Shown here one piece after another: positions 46,647-55,755 of a stretch of DNA of 64,000 nucleotides; position 1 is the stretch's first letter; every line of letters begins with the position of its first letter. The notes beneath the pieces are model-generated. The model saw nothing but the letters and a program-made list of their open reading frames with translations. It searched no databases and had not been told where the DNA came from. This DNA is from Rhodoferax sp. AJA081-3. GTDB taxonomy: Bacteria; Pseudomonadota; Gammaproteobacteria; Burkholderiales; Burkholderiaceae_C. The stretch is taken from positions 1,488,001 to 1,552,000 of the forward strand of contig NZ_CP059068.1 in the NCBI RefSeq assembly GCF_017798165.1, written 5' to 3'. Both the position numbers and the translations under genes were made by a program.

Positions 46647-47171
46647 TCAGGCAATTTTTTTCAGGCCGCGCTGGAAGCGCTTGGCGTTTTCTATGTAGTG
46701 GATGGCGCTCATCTTGAGCGCATCCTGCTGGGTTTGGGAGAGCTCGCGCACCGCCTTGGCGGGGCTGCCCAGGATCATGGAGCCGTCGGGGAACTCCTTG
46801 CCCTCAGTCACCAGAGAGCCCGCGCCCACGATGCAGCCCTTGCCAATTTTGGCACCGTTGAGCACCACGGCACCGATGCCGATCAGCGACCCATCACCAA
46901 TGGTGCAGCCATGCAGCATGACCTGGTGGCCCACGGTCACGTTTTCGCCGATGGTCAGTGGCTGGCCAATGTCGGCATGCAACACGCTGCAATCCTGGAT
47001 GTTGGAGCCGCGGCCGATGCGGATGGTTTCGGTATCACCCCGCACCACAGCGCCAAACCAGATGCTGGTGTCTTCGGCCAGCTCCACATTTCCCATCACC
47101 TGGGCGCTGTCGGCCACCCAGGCAGTGTCTGCCAGGCGAGGGGCAATGGTGTCGAGTTCGTAAATGGCCAT
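46647..47171 (-). CDS. Gamma-carbonic anhydrase-like hexapeptide protein
   Basis: A 174-aa left-handed beta-helix protein of the YrdA/PaaY family. Hexapeptide turns fill residues ~15-130. The three zinc His candidates lie in CSVLHADIG and [11 protein letters not shown]. The C-terminal helix ([14 protein letters not shown]) completes the fold. The family binds metal, but carbonic anhydrase activity is not assured. It is co-directional with hslO, 17 nt away. Confidence 0.88.
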   Translation of the reverse strand: MAIYELDTIAPRLADTAWVADSAQVMGNVELAEDTSIWFGAVVRGDTETIRIGRGSNIQDCSVLHADIGQPLTIGENVTVGHQVMLHGCTIGDGSLIGIGAVVLNGAKIGKGCIVGAGSLVTEGKEFPDGSMILGSPAKAVRELSQTQQDALKMSAIHYIENAKRFQRGLKKIA

Positions 47172-47220
47172 GGATTTCCTATGCAGTGGGGGACGTAGCT
47201 TCTTACCTAGAATTGTAAGT

Positions 47221-48027
47221 ATGGAACTCCGTCAGCGTGCCCTAGCGGCCTTTTGCCTCACCGACCCCCAACAGAAGGCTGCCGCCACGGCGGCTATCCA
47301 ATACGACCCCACCGCGCCAGAGGCGCTGGACCGCGACATACACCTACCTTACGCGGGCCCACCCGGGCGCCCTGCCCTGCCAGCGCTGGTGCACCCCCAG
47401 CAGGTGCCGCGGCGCTCGCCCTTTACGCTGGAAGGCCATTGCGCGCTGGTGCATTCCATCGCCCACATCGAGTTCAATGCCATCAACCTGGCGCTGGACG
47501 CCATCTGGCGCTTTGCCGGCATGCCCGCCAGCTACTACCAGGATTGGCTGCAGGTGGCCCAGGAAGAGGCCAAACACTTCACGATGCTGCGGGGCCACTT
47601 GCTGGAGCAGGGCCACGACTACGGTGATTTTGTCGCCCACGATGGCCTGTGGACCATGTGTGAGAACACCCGCCACGATGTAACCACCCGCATGGCCCTG
47701 GTGCCCCGCACCCTGGAGGCGCGGGGGCTGGACGCCACTCCCATCATCCAGGCCAAGCTGCGCAAGGTCGGCACACCGCAGGCGCTGGCCGCCGTGGGGA
47801 TTCTGGACGTCATCCTGGCCGAAGAAGTGGGCCACGTGGCCATCGGCAACCGCTGGTACCACTGGCTATGCCAGCGCGAGGGCCTGGACCCCACGGCGTT
47901 TTACGCCGACGTGGCGGCGCGCCATGGGGCGCCCCGCCTCAAGCCCCCATTCAACCTGGTGGCGCGCAAACTGGCGGGTTTTACAGACCGAGAACTGGCA
48001 GATCTGCCTACCGGGGAAACTACGTAG
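47221..48027 (+). CDS. DUF455-family ferritin-like protein
   Basis: A 268-aa four-helix-bundle protein. Carboxylate/His metal ligands lie in [26 protein letters not shown] and [16 protein letters not shown], a di-iron layout. DUF455 proteins are uncharacterised and are sometimes compared with MiaE-like tRNA hydroxylases. ATG 47221 starts directly before MELRQRAL. It is divergent from the gamma-carbonic anhydrase gene. Confidence 0.85.
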   Translation: MELRQRALAAFCLTDPQQKAAATAAIQYDPTAPEALDRDIHLPYAGPPGRPALPALVHPQQVPRRSPFTLEGHCALVHSIAHIEFNAINLALDAIWRFAGMPASYYQDWLQVAQEEAKHFTMLRGHLLEQGHDYGDFVAHDGLWTMCENTRHDVTTRMALVPRTLEARGLDATPIIQAKLRKVGTPQALAAVGILDVILAEEVGHVAIGNRWYHWLCQREGLDPTAFYADVAARHGAPRLKPPFNLVARKLAGFTDRELADLPTGETT

Positions 48028-48090
48028 ATGCTATGAATAGCGTAGCAACTTTACTATATTTCACGGGGGCTATGGCCATATTTTGCATAT
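48024..48090 (-). repeat. Dispersed palindromic repeat, copy D
   Basis: Read on the minus strand: AATATGGCCATAGCCCCCGT then GAAATATAG and a GCTACGCTATTCATAGC stem. It begins in the last codons of the DUF455 gene. The remaining gap to 48214 holds no further feature. Confidence 0.75.
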
Positions 48091-48214
48091 ACTGATTTGG
48101 TGAAAGCGGGGTGTGGCGGCATTATTTGTGCATAAGCAGGGGTACAACAGGCACAATCCACAAACCTCGCCCTCGGCACACCAAACGCAAGCCACCCGCT
48201 GCCAACCACAAACG

Positions 48215-50809
48215 ATGAGTACACCGCAAGCCAGCGCCCAACCGCATGACGGTAGCCCCAAGGTGGTCGCGCTGATTGTGTTTGTGCTGGCGGCCCTGGC
48301 CAGCGGTACCTATGTATGGACGCTGGAGCAGCGCAACACGGCATCTGAGCGCATGCGCATGGAGGCCATGGCCAGTGACCACGCGCACGACATCCAGACC
48401 ACCATGGAGCGCGCCCTGTCGGCCACCTACTCGATTGCGGCCATGGTGCGCCAGGGCAAGGGCCATGTGCCCGACTTTGAAGGCGTGGCCGCCGAAATGC
48501 TGCCCTGGTACCCCGGTGTGGCCATTCTGGGCCTGAGCCCCGGTGGTGTCATACGCCGCGTGGCGCCGCTGGAGGGCAATGAAAAGTCCATCGGCTTCAA
48601 CCAGTTGACCGACCCCAAACAGGGCCGCGAGGCACGCATGGCCCGCGACACCGGCAAGCTCACCCTGGCCGGGCCCTTGAAGCTGGTGCAGGGTGGCCTG
48701 GGCGCCGTGGGCCGGCTACCCATTTTTCTGGATGACGCCGATGGCAAACCCGTGTTCTGGGGGCTGACCTATGCCGTCATCCGTTTCCCCCAGGCACTGA
48801 CCAATGTGCGGCTGCACCAAATGGCGGAAAACGGCATTGCCTATTCGCTGTGGCGCATCAACCCGGACACCGGCGTGCGCGAGACCATCGCAGGCTCCGA
48901 AACCGTGCCGCCGTCGCCGGTAGAGCGCAGCCTGACCGTGCCCAACGGCCAATGGACGCTCAGTGTGGCGCCCGTGCGGGGCTGGGGCGACACCTCGGGC
49001 CTGATCCTCAAATCGGCCATTGCGCTGGTATTCAGCCTGATGCTGGCCTATGCCAGCAAACTGCTGGTCAAACTCAAGGCCCATGAACGCGGGCAAGAGA
49101 GCCTGATCGCCCAGCGCACACTGGAAATAGCAGCGTCGCAAAACAAGCTCAAGGCCACGCTGGAAGCCATACCCGACGTCATGCTGGAAATGGGGTTGGA
49201 CGGCACCTACCACGACTACCACGCGCCCCGGTCCAACACCTCGTTCCCGCCGGCCGAGTTTTTTCTGGGCAAAAAGGTAACCGACGTACTACCGCCCGAT
49301 GCTGCCCGCGCCGTGATGGCTGCCCTGCAAGAGGCCAACGAACAGGGGCACTCCGAAGGCCGCGAGTTTGCGCTGGAGACCTCCAAAGGCAACTACTGGT
49401 TTGAGATTTCACTGACTCGCAAACAGGGCACCACCAACGGTGAAACCCGCTTCATTGTGTTGTCCCGCAACGTGACACAGCGCAAATCGTCTGAAGAAGA
49501 GATCAACAAACTGGCGTTTTACGACCCGCTGACCAACCTGCCCAACCGCCGGCTGATGGTGGACCGCCTGCGACAGGCACTGGCCATCAGCAGCCGCAGT
49601 GGTTTTATAGGTGCCCTGCAGTTTATTGACTTGGACAACTTCAAGACGCTGAACGACACCCAGGGTCACGACATGGGCGACCTGCTACTGCAACAGGTGG
49701 CCAAACGCCTGACCGCCTGCATGCGCCAGGGCGACACCGTGGCCCGCCTGGGGGGCGACGAGTTTGTGGTCATGATCGAAGAACTCAGCGAAAACCGCGA
49801 AGAAGCCGCCGCACAGGCCGAAATGATTGGCGAGAAGATACTGGCCGCCATCAGCGTGCCCTACAAGCTGGCCGGGCTGGATTACCAGATCACACCCAGC
49901 ATAGGCATCACGCTGTACTCCGACCACCAGCAGTCCACCGACGAACTGCTCAAACAGGCCGATCTGGCCATGTACCAGTCCAAGTCGGCAGGGCGCAATA
50001 CCCTGCGCTTTTTTGACCCTGCCATGCAGGCGGTGATCACCACCCGCGTGAAGATGGAAAACGATATCCGCCAAGGCATCTTAAAAGGCGAGTTCGTGCT
50101 GTATTACCAGCCCCAAATCAACCGCGAAGGCCGCACCGTGGGTGCCGAGGTGCTGCTGCGCTGGCCCCACCCCATCCGGGGTATGGTGTCACCGGCCGAA
50201 TTTATTCCACTGGCCGAAGACACCGGACTCATCTTGCCCCTGGGCAACTGGGTACTGGAAACCGCCTGTACCCAACTGGCCCTGTGGGCCAAAAACACCC
50301 ACATGCAACACCTGACGTTGGCTGTGAACGTGAGCGCCCGCCAGTTCAGGCAGCCCGACTTTGTGGAGTACGTGCTGGACCTGATCAGCTACACCGGTGT
50401 GGACCCCAAACGGCTCAAGCTGGAGCTGACCGAGAGCCTGCTGGTCAACGACATCGAAGAAACCACGCTCAAGATGACGGCACTCAAAGCCCGCGGCGTG
50501 GGCTTCTCTTTGGACGACTTTGGCACCGGCTATTCGTCGCTGTCTTACCTCAAACGCCTGCCGCTGGACCAGCTCAAGATTGACCAGTCCTTTGTGCGCG
50601 ACCTGATGACCGACCCCAATGACGCGGCCATAGCGCTGGCGGTCATCACCCTGGGCCATGCGCTGGGGTTGACCGTCATCGCCGAGGGGGTGGAAACACA
50701 GGCCCAACGTGACCACCTGCACAGCCAGGGCTGTGACGCCTACCAGGGCTACCTGCTGGGCAGGCCCATGCCCTTGCAAGATTTTGAAAGCAGGCTGCTT
50801 GCACTGTGA
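48215..50809 (+). CDS. Membrane CHASE-PAS-GGDEF-EAL c-di-GMP turnover protein
   Basis: An 864-aa hybrid. TM1 (about 17-35) and TM2 (about 250-275) flank a periplasmic CHASE sensor. A PAS domain (about 305-420) leads to GGDEF (ARLGGDEFVVMIEE, catalytic motif intact) and EAL. The EAL motif is EVLLRW, but DDFGTGYSS, LKIDQSFV and AEGVET are present, so phosphodiesterase activity is plausible. ATG 48215 is preferred to an upstream in-frame start. Another c-di-GMP-type gene follows 21 nt later. Confidence 0.92.
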   Translation: MSTPQASAQPHDGSPKVVALIVFVLAALASGTYVWTLEQRNTASERMRMEAMASDHAHDIQTTMERALSATYSIAAMVRQGKGHVPDFEGVAAEMLPWYPGVAILGLSPGGVIRRVAPLEGNEKSIGFNQLTDPKQGREARMARDTGKLTLAGPLKLVQGGLGAVGRLPIFLDDADGKPVFWGLTYAVIRFPQALTNVRLHQMAENGIAYSLWRINPDTGVRETIAGSETVPPSPVERSLTVPNGQWTLSVAPVRGWGDTSGLILKSAIALVFSLMLAYASKLLVKLKAHERGQESLIAQRTLEIAASQNKLKATLEAIPDVMLEMGLDGTYHDYHAPRSNTSFPPAEFFLGKKVTDVLPPDAARAVMAALQEANEQGHSEGREFALETSKGNYWFEISLTRKQGTTNGETRFIVLSRNVTQRKSSEEEINKLAFYDPLTNLPNRRLMVDRLRQALAISSRSGFIGALQFIDLDNFKTLNDTQGHDMGDLLLQQVAKRLTACMRQGDTVARLGGDEFVVMIEELSENREEAAAQAEMIGEKILAAISVPYKLAGLDYQITPSIGITLYSDHQQSTDELLKQADLAMYQSKSAGRNTLRFFDPAMQAVITTRVKMENDIRQGILKGEFVLYYQPQINREGRTVGAEVLLRWPHPIRGMVSPAEFIPLAEDTGLILPLGNWVLETACTQLALWAKNTHMQHLTLAVNVSARQFRQPDFVEYVLDLISYTGVDPKRLKLELTESLLVNDIEETTLKMTALKARGVGFSLDDFGTGYSSLSYLKRLPLDQLKIDQSFVRDLMTDPNDAAIALAVITLGHALGLTVIAEGVETQAQRDHLHSQGCDAYQGYLLGRPMPLQDFESRLLAL

Positions 50810-50830
50810 TCACACGCCACCACTGCCAAC

Positions 50831-52084
50831 ATGACTGAGACCCAGACGCTTCCTCTACCGCCCGCCCTGACCCTGTCGCCATTTGCCTTTGCGCACCAGG
50901 CCATTCTGGACCAGCAACACGCTGTTTTCGGATATGAGTTGTTTGACCGCTCTGCATTGGCACACGGCCACACTGCATCGAGTGATGCGCAGTTGTTGTT
51001 CAACGTATTGAGCGCAGTGGGTGGCGAGTCACCGCTAGGCAGCAAGACCATATTTATCAACTGCACCCATGACAGCCTGGCCGGTGGCCATCTGGATCTG
51101 GTGCCACCCCAGCGGGTGGTGCTGGAGGTGCCTCCGTTGGCCGTGTCCGACGTAGACCAGATCACCACCCGCCTGCCCCATTTGCAGGACCTGCAGCGCC
51201 AGGGTTTCCGGCTGGCGTTTGACTATTCGGTGCTGACACAGCCGTATGCCGCGTGGCTGGCCTTGGCGTCGTTCATCAAGTTTGATTTGTCGGTGATACG
51301 CCCCCAATCGGTAGGCTCGTTTGTCAAGCTGGCGCAGGCCAAGTCGGGCGCACGCCTGATCGCCGAAAAAGTGGAAACCCCGGCCCAACACACCATGGTC
51401 AGTGATCTGGGTGTGGGCTTGTTCCAGGGTTTTTGGTTTGCCAAGCCCGTGCTGGTGCAAGGGCAGTCAGTACGCCCGGCGCAGGCCGTGATCCTGCAGC
51501 TTATCAACCTGGTGCGCAAACAGGCCAGTACGGCCGAGATAGAAGAGGTGCTCAAGCGCGACCCCACGCTCTCGTTCAACCTGCTGCGCTTCATCAACTC
51601 GGCCGGCTTTGGTATGCGCTCGGAGGTCACGTCTTTCAAACACGCGGTCATGCTGCTGGGCCTGAACCGTTTGTTCAAGTGGGCGGCGTTGTTGCTGACC
51701 ACATCACAGGGTGGCGACTTGCCCCCAGCCGTGGGCACCACGGCCGTGGCGCGTGGCAGGCTAATGGAGTTGCTGGCCGCAGAGCTGCTGCCGCCCGAGG
51801 AATGTGACAACGCCTTTGTGGTGGGTGTGTTCTCGCTGCTGGACACCATGCTGGGTATGTCAATGGAATCCGCCCTGGCCACCGTGGCCCTACCCGAATC
51901 CGTGACACACGCACTGCTGACACGCACCGGCCCGCTGGCACCTTTTTTGGAGTTGACGCTGGCCTGTGAGACCGGTGACGACGAAGCCTTTGCCCGCAGC
52001 GCCACACAGTTGGGCTTGAGTGATGGACAGGTCAACTGGGCGCATGTGCAGTCGCTGGCTTGGGCGGAATCTATGGGGGTTTAG
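50831..52084 (+). CDS. YuxH-type degenerate EAL-HDOD signalling protein
   Basis: A 417-aa protein. The N-terminal EAL-like domain (GYELFDRSAL, FIKFDLSVIRP, LIAEKVET) lacks the full set of metal-binding residues, so it probably does not cleave c-di-GMP. The C-terminal HDOD domain (about 200-400; LKRDPTLSFNLLRFINSAGFG, GLNRLFKWAALLL) has no HD catalytic pair. YuxH/CdgJ-like proteins affect motility. It is likely co-transcribed with the GGDEF-EAL gene. Confidence 0.88.
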   Translation: MTETQTLPLPPALTLSPFAFAHQAILDQQHAVFGYELFDRSALAHGHTASSDAQLLFNVLSAVGGESPLGSKTIFINCTHDSLAGGHLDLVPPQRVVLEVPPLAVSDVDQITTRLPHLQDLQRQGFRLAFDYSVLTQPYAAWLALASFIKFDLSVIRPQSVGSFVKLAQAKSGARLIAEKVETPAQHTMVSDLGVGLFQGFWFAKPVLVQGQSVRPAQAVILQLINLVRKQASTAEIEEVLKRDPTLSFNLLRFINSAGFGMRSEVTSFKHAVMLLGLNRLFKWAALLLTTSQGGDLPPAVGTTAVARGRLMELLAAELLPPEECDNAFVVGVFSLLDTMLGMSMESALATVALPESVTHALLTRTGPLAPFLELTLACETGDDEAFARSATQLGLSDGQVNWAHVQSLAWAESMGV

Positions 52085-52121
52085 GGTCTGCCTTGTTTGT
52101 CGTCAGGCTCTGACAGTGGCG

Positions 52122-52200
52122 GTTGAGTTTGGGGCCGGGGCCCGCGCCTCATGGTGTCAAATGCCCACAAATCGGCGCGGACCCCGACCCCAAACTCAGC
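52122..52200 (+). repeat. 79-nt palindromic repeat, copy 2
   Basis: 74/79 identical to 2426-2504, in the same orientation, with the same outer 17-bp arms and inner CCGCGCC/GGCGCGG stem. Changes at the arm ends keep pairing. It lies 37 nt after the EAL-HDOD gene and opens the AT-richer immunity-like segment. The rest of 52085-52331 contains no gene. Confidence 0.85.
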
Positions 52201-52331
52201 GGCGGTGGGTGGTTTGAACAATGACGCAAAAAATCAAGAGTGGGGCGGATGCGGACGTCCAACTGCTCTGCCCCCTTTTGGACTAGAAATCAAAGCAAAA
52301 CCGGCGACATAGACACCCTACTTTCTGACTA

Positions 52332-52694
52332 ATGATGATCACACTTGAAACGCTTCAGCAAATGTTTAACAACATTCGGGAGAATACGAAATGGTCGATT
52401 GATGGCCCCATGTTGTGGGGCTACTTCTTTACAGACGCATCAGCCAATAAATTGAAAGATCTAGTACCAATTCTTGAAGCCCAAGGCTACCGGTACGTGG
52501 ATATGTTCATACCCAAGCTTGACGATGGCGAAGATGAATATTTCTTCCTTCATCTTGAAAAGGAAGAGGTGCATACGGTGGAATCACTCAACGACAGAAA
52601 CCAACAACTCTATGCATTGGCGGAAGCATACGAGCTTGCAAGCTATGACGGTATGGACGTTGGACCAATATCAACGGAAGTTACTCTTCAATAG
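52332..52694 (+). CDS. RraB-family protein (RNase E inhibitor-like / immunity-like)
   Basis: A 120-aa protein. The central FFTDASANKLKDLVPILEAQGY and the end LYALAEAYELASYDGMDVG fit the RraB family, whose E. coli member inhibits RNase E. RraB-like domains also occur as stand-alone accessory genes among immunity arrays. Here it is AT-richer than the core genes and sits with DUF7668-, ankyrin- and Imm26-like genes, so a non-RNase role is plausible. Starts at 52332 or 52335 are equivalent. Confidence 0.7.
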   Translation: MMITLETLQQMFNNIRENTKWSIDGPMLWGYFFTDASANKLKDLVPILEAQGYRYVDMFIPKLDDGEDEYFFLHLEKEEVHTVESLNDRNQQLYALAEAYELASYDGMDVGPISTEVTLQ

Positions 52695-53090
52695 GCAGTG
52701 TGGCCTCCGCATCGGGGCGGAGACGTTCATCCGTGTGGACAGGTTTAGCGGGCTATAGTTGCGACTGATGACATCCAATGTTCGTTAAGCCTCATACCTT
52801 CCATGGACGAAGACCTCACAAATCGCAATCACCTCGTTGGCGAGTTGGTCACGTCGCTCGCTGACGGCAAATTCTCTGAGGCAGTAGCTAGCTCACGAGG
52901 CTCTCTAGTTACGGCACAGCAGTTGCGCGATGCAGTAAGTGACTACGGTCGTCAACTCGTGCCGCTCCCTCCAGAGGGTTACGAGCTCATCGACTACATT
53001 GCAGTGTTGGGCTCCCGGCCTCTTGAGTGGTCGGTAGTAGTGCCTCTCTTCACAAAGGAGGAAGGTCGTTCGGATCTATCGCTGGAGTTG

Positions 53091-53098
53091 TCGGTCAT
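53091..53098 (+). repeat. Target-site duplication, left copy
   Basis: TCGGTCAT directly precedes the left end of the IS; the same 8 bp follow the right end at 54564-54571. An 8-bp duplication is normal for IS256-family insertion. Confidence 0.9.
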
Positions 53099-54563
53099 GG
53101 GAGTGTCAGAATTTCTGTGTGTGAGGCGGTTTCAGAAATCAGCTGATGGGTAAATTTTATTCAAACTAAGGCCCCTGCCAGGCCGCCGGAGGCCCCCCCC
53201 GGTAGAACCCTGAGTGGCAGGGTTCAGCTCCTTCATTTTGCACCCCCGTGAGTGGGCTGCGTGAACCTGTCGCCGTAGAGGATGGCAAACTGGTTCATGG
53301 CTGATTTCCAGTGGTTAGCCGCACGTCCCCAATCCTCGGTAATGTTGCGCAGTGCCAGCCAGATCAGCTTGGTGGCCGCATCGTCACTGGGGAAGTGTCC
53401 TCTGGACTTGATGATCTTGCGCAGTCTGGCATTTACGCTCTCAATGGCATTGGTCGTGTAGATCACACGGCGTACCTCGGGCGGGAACGCAAAGAAGGGA
53501 ATCACTCTGTCCCAAGCCCTGCGCCAGGCTCCCACCACGGTGGGGAACTTCTGGCCCCAGGGACCTGCCTCAAATGCATCGAGTTCAGCCTGTGCTGCCT
53601 CTGCGCTCACCGCCGTGTAGATGGGTTTGATGGCCGCAGCCAGCGCCTTGCGATCCTTCCAACTGGCAAAGTCCAGGCTGTTGCGTATCAGGTGCACGAT
53701 GCACGTTTGCAGTGTCGTGGCCGGGAACACCGCGCCCAGGGCCTCTGGCATGCCTTTGAGCCCGTCGGTGACGGCAATCAGGATATCCTGCACACCTCGG
53801 GTCTTCAAATCGTTGAACACTTTCATCCAGAATTTGGCCCCTTCGGTGTTCTCGACCCAGATCCCCAGGATGTCGCGGCTGCCATCGGCCAGCACGCCCA
53901 GGGCCAAGTACACGGCCTTGGAGCGCACCACCCCGTCCTCACGAATCTTGACGCGCAGCGCATCGAAGAACACCACCGGGTACATGGATTCCAATGGGCG
54001 GCTCTGCCAGGCTGTCACCTCGCTCATGACTTCGTCAGTCACGCGGCTGATGAGGTCGGGCGATACATCGACCGAGTACATCTCGCTCAAAAACGCCTGT
54101 ATCTCGCGCACGGTCATGCCACGCGCGTACATGGCGATGATCTTGTCGTCAAAGCCGGTGAAACGGCGCTCGTGTTTGCCGATGAGTTGGGGTTCGAACG
54201 TGCCTTCCCGGTCGCGCGGGACGTCAATGCGCAGGGCTCCTGCATCGGTCAGTACCGTCTTAGCGCTTTTGCCGTTGCGGTGGTTTGCAGGCGCTCCCTC
54301 GGGTTTGGCCTTGCCCGGCGCGTAGCCCAGGTGATGGCTCATTTCTCCAGCCAGTGCCCGCTCCAGCACGGCCTTTTTGAACTGGTCAAACAGTCCCTGG
54401 ACTTGACCGGCTGTCATGGGGCCGGTCACCAGTTGGTCCAGCAACTCGGCTGGGATTTGAAGTTGTGTTGCGTTGTCCGCCACCGTGGCGCTCTTTGTCT
54501 TGCTTGGCATTCATGCTCCTTGTTGACATGTTATGCCTCGCACACAAAATTTCTGACAGGCTC
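53099..54563 (-). mobile_element. IS256-family insertion sequence (1465 bp)
   Basis: The ends are 29-bp imperfect inverted repeats (53099-53127 and 54535-54563, about 23/29 matching), flanked by a perfect 8-bp duplication. One transposase gene fills the element. Both ends and the gene are intact, so it may still be mobile. It lies inside the DUF7668-like gene. The size is typical of IS256. Confidence 0.93.
53233..54510 (-). CDS. IS256-family transposase
   Basis: A 425-aa DDE transposase (transposase_mut family). Catalytic acids lie in VVFFDALRVKIRED, VTDGLKGMPEALG and TNAIESVNARLRK. The last shows the family Y-T-T-N-A-I-E-S signature, and the N-terminal DNA-binding region is complete. ATG 54510 is preceded by GGAG. 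There is no frameshift, so it should be functional. Relatives are widespread in Burkholderiales. Confidence 0.95.
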   Translation of the reverse strand: MPSKTKSATVADNATQLQIPAELLDQLVTGPMTAGQVQGLFDQFKKAVLERALAGEMSHHLGYAPGKAKPEGAPANHRNGKSAKTVLTDAGALRIDVPRDREGTFEPQLIGKHERRFTGFDDKIIAMYARGMTVREIQAFLSEMYSVDVSPDLISRVTDEVMSEVTAWQSRPLESMYPVVFFDALRVKIREDGVVRSKAVYLALGVLADGSRDILGIWVENTEGAKFWMKVFNDLKTRGVQDILIAVTDGLKGMPEALGAVFPATTLQTCIVHLIRNSLDFASWKDRKALAAAIKPIYTAVSAEAAQAELDAFEAGPWGQKFPTVVGAWRRAWDRVIPFFAFPPEVRRVIYTTNAIESVNARLRKIIKSRGHFPSDDAATKLIWLALRNITEDWGRAANHWKSAMNQFAILYGDRFTQPTHGGAK

Positions 54564-54571
54564 TCGGTCAT
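54564..54571 (+). repeat. Target-site duplication, right copy
   Basis: TCGGTCAT directly follows the right inverted repeat of the IS and matches 53091-53098. Confidence 0.9.
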
Positions 54572-54646
54572 CGAGTGTCCGCGCGGTGGCCACACGTTCC
54601 AAATCAATGGCCTCCACGCTCTCTAGCCACCAGACGCAGAGTGGAA

Positions 54647-54665
54647 GTCAGCTATGTGTCTTTAA
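54647..54665 (+). repeat. Direct repeat, left copy, bounding ankyrin/Imm26-like genes
   Basis: GTCAGCTATGTGTCTTTAA differs from 55710-55727 by one substitution and one base of length. The pair encloses about 1.08 kb with the ankyrin and Imm26-like genes. Confidence 0.6.
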
Positions 54666-54677
54666 GGAACTGCTTTC

Positions 54678-55109
54678 GTGACTGGCAAACAAACAAACCG
54701 AAAATTACGTCCCGACGTAGATCGGTACGGTCGAACTCAGCTTCACTATGCGGCAGCCGGTGCATTGTGCGATGAAGTTGAGTCTTTGCTGGCAGCTGGC
54801 GCAAACGTCAATCTGCAAGATGACAATGGGTGGTCCCCGCTTCACTTTGCTGCACAAGCGGTCTCACCGGAGTGCACCCTCTCGCTTATTCAAGCGGGAG
54901 CAAACCTCTCGCTTCGGGATTCGTTCGGGAACACTGCCCTGTTTCGAGCTGTCTTCGCTTCGGCCGGTAACGGCGCGGTCATTCAGTCGCTGCTCAATGC
55001 GGGCGCGGACCCAAATTCAAAGAATCACCACGGTACCTCGCCATATGACTTGGCTCGCACTATTGCAAACTACGACGTCGCACAATTTTTTCGAGATACA
55101 GAAAAGTGA
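54678..55109 (+). CDS. Small ankyrin-repeat protein
   Basis: A 143-aa protein built of about four ankyrin repeats (TQLHYAAAGALCDEVESLLAAGANV, SPLHFAAQAVSPEC..LIQAGAN, TALFRAVFASAG, LLNAGADPNSKNHHGTSPYDLA). Ankyrin proteins of this size occur in immunity-protein arrays and bind partner toxins. The start is GTG 54678 with AAGGAA 8 nt upstream. It lies between the interrupted DUF7668-like gene and an Imm26-like gene. The binding partner is unknown. Confidence 0.8.
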   Translation: MTGKQTNRKLRPDVDRYGRTQLHYAAAGALCDEVESLLAAGANVNLQDDNGWSPLHFAAQAVSPECTLSLIQAGANLSLRDSFGNTALFRAVFASAGNGAVIQSLLNAGADPNSKNHHGTSPYDLARTIANYDVAQFFRDTEK

Positions 55110-55156
55110 GTGTATGAAATCAATGGTTTCAACATCGGGACATTACGACCAGCATC

Positions 55157-55615
55157 ATGAACGTCAAATCACAACGTCGCACAGTCGGGATAGTTCTTAA
55201 GGTTCCTTTGTCACCGGAGCAAGCTTGCTTTGCTGTAACTCTGCCAGAGGCTGACTTTGCATTCTTCGGACCAAATGCAACGGAACATGCAGGGTCTGCG
55301 CGCCTCTTTGAGCATCCGATACTCTTTCGAGTAGCTGTTCACAAGTCGGCTTGGTCGACTGGTCGCTGGAGCAAGCGTAGCAAGGTCGATGTGCCCTCCG
55401 AAGTCCTCGCACCAGTGCCTAAGTTCATTCAAGACGCGCTCGATCCAAAGAAGTTTGAACTTTACATTGACGGACAGATAAGGGCCGCTACGAGGCCGGA
55501 ATGCGAGGGCTATGAGCGCGCAGCGGTATGGGAACCTGATCAGGTAGAGCAGCGGTTGCGTGATCATCTCGCGGGTGTTCAGAATGGCTGGGTTGAGCAG
55601 CGTCGCATCAAATGA
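55157..55615 (+). CDS. Imm26-like immunity protein
   Basis: A 152-aa protein. The opening TVGIVLKVPLSPEQACFAVTL, the middle ILFRVAVHKSAWSTGRW and the end RDHLAGVQNGWVEQRRIK match what I recall of the Imm26 family (immunity proteins of polymorphic toxins). No toxin gene is nearby. The gene is AT-richer than the core. The function is inferred from the family and from the neighbouring small immunity-like genes. Confidence 0.65.
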   Translation: MNVKSQRRTVGIVLKVPLSPEQACFAVTLPEADFAFFGPNATEHAGSARLFEHPILFRVAVHKSAWSTGRWSKRSKVDVPSEVLAPVPKFIQDALDPKKFELYIDGQIRAATRPECEGYERAAVWEPDQVEQRLRDHLAGVQNGWVEQRRIK

Positions 55616-55709
55616 TGCCCTCCTATTAATTGAGCTGACGACAAACCATTTGTGTCCGTTGGGTACCACTCATGTTAGAGAGCAATGACTGCGTCGGAGC
55701 GCTAGCGGA

Positions 55710-55727
55710 GTCGGCTATGTGTCTTAA
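55710..55727 (+). repeat. Direct repeat, right copy, bounding ankyrin/Imm26-like genes
   Basis: GTCGGCTATGTGTCTTAA matches 54647-54665 apart from one A/G change and one missing T. It lies at the edge of the gap before xerD. Confidence 0.6.
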
Positions 55728-55755
55728 CCCGCCGCCCTGTTCCGCCCGGCAACCC

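Larger units (their letters stand above)
52803..54626 (+). pseudogene. DUF7668-like gene split by an IS256-family insertion
   Basis: The 5' part (52803-53098) encodes 98 residues plus two bases, including LEWSVVVPLFTKEEGRSDLSLEL, a segment I associate with DUF7668. The reading frame then runs into the IS. Joining 53098 to 54572 (one copy of the 8-bp duplication) restores an uninterrupted 116-aa frame ending SVIECPRGGHTFQINGLHAL at stop 54624-54626. Without the splice, the frame reads into IS sequence and stops at 53153. The intact ancestor was therefore a small immunity-like gene. The family name is from memory; the interruption is read directly from the sequence. Confidence 0.85.
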
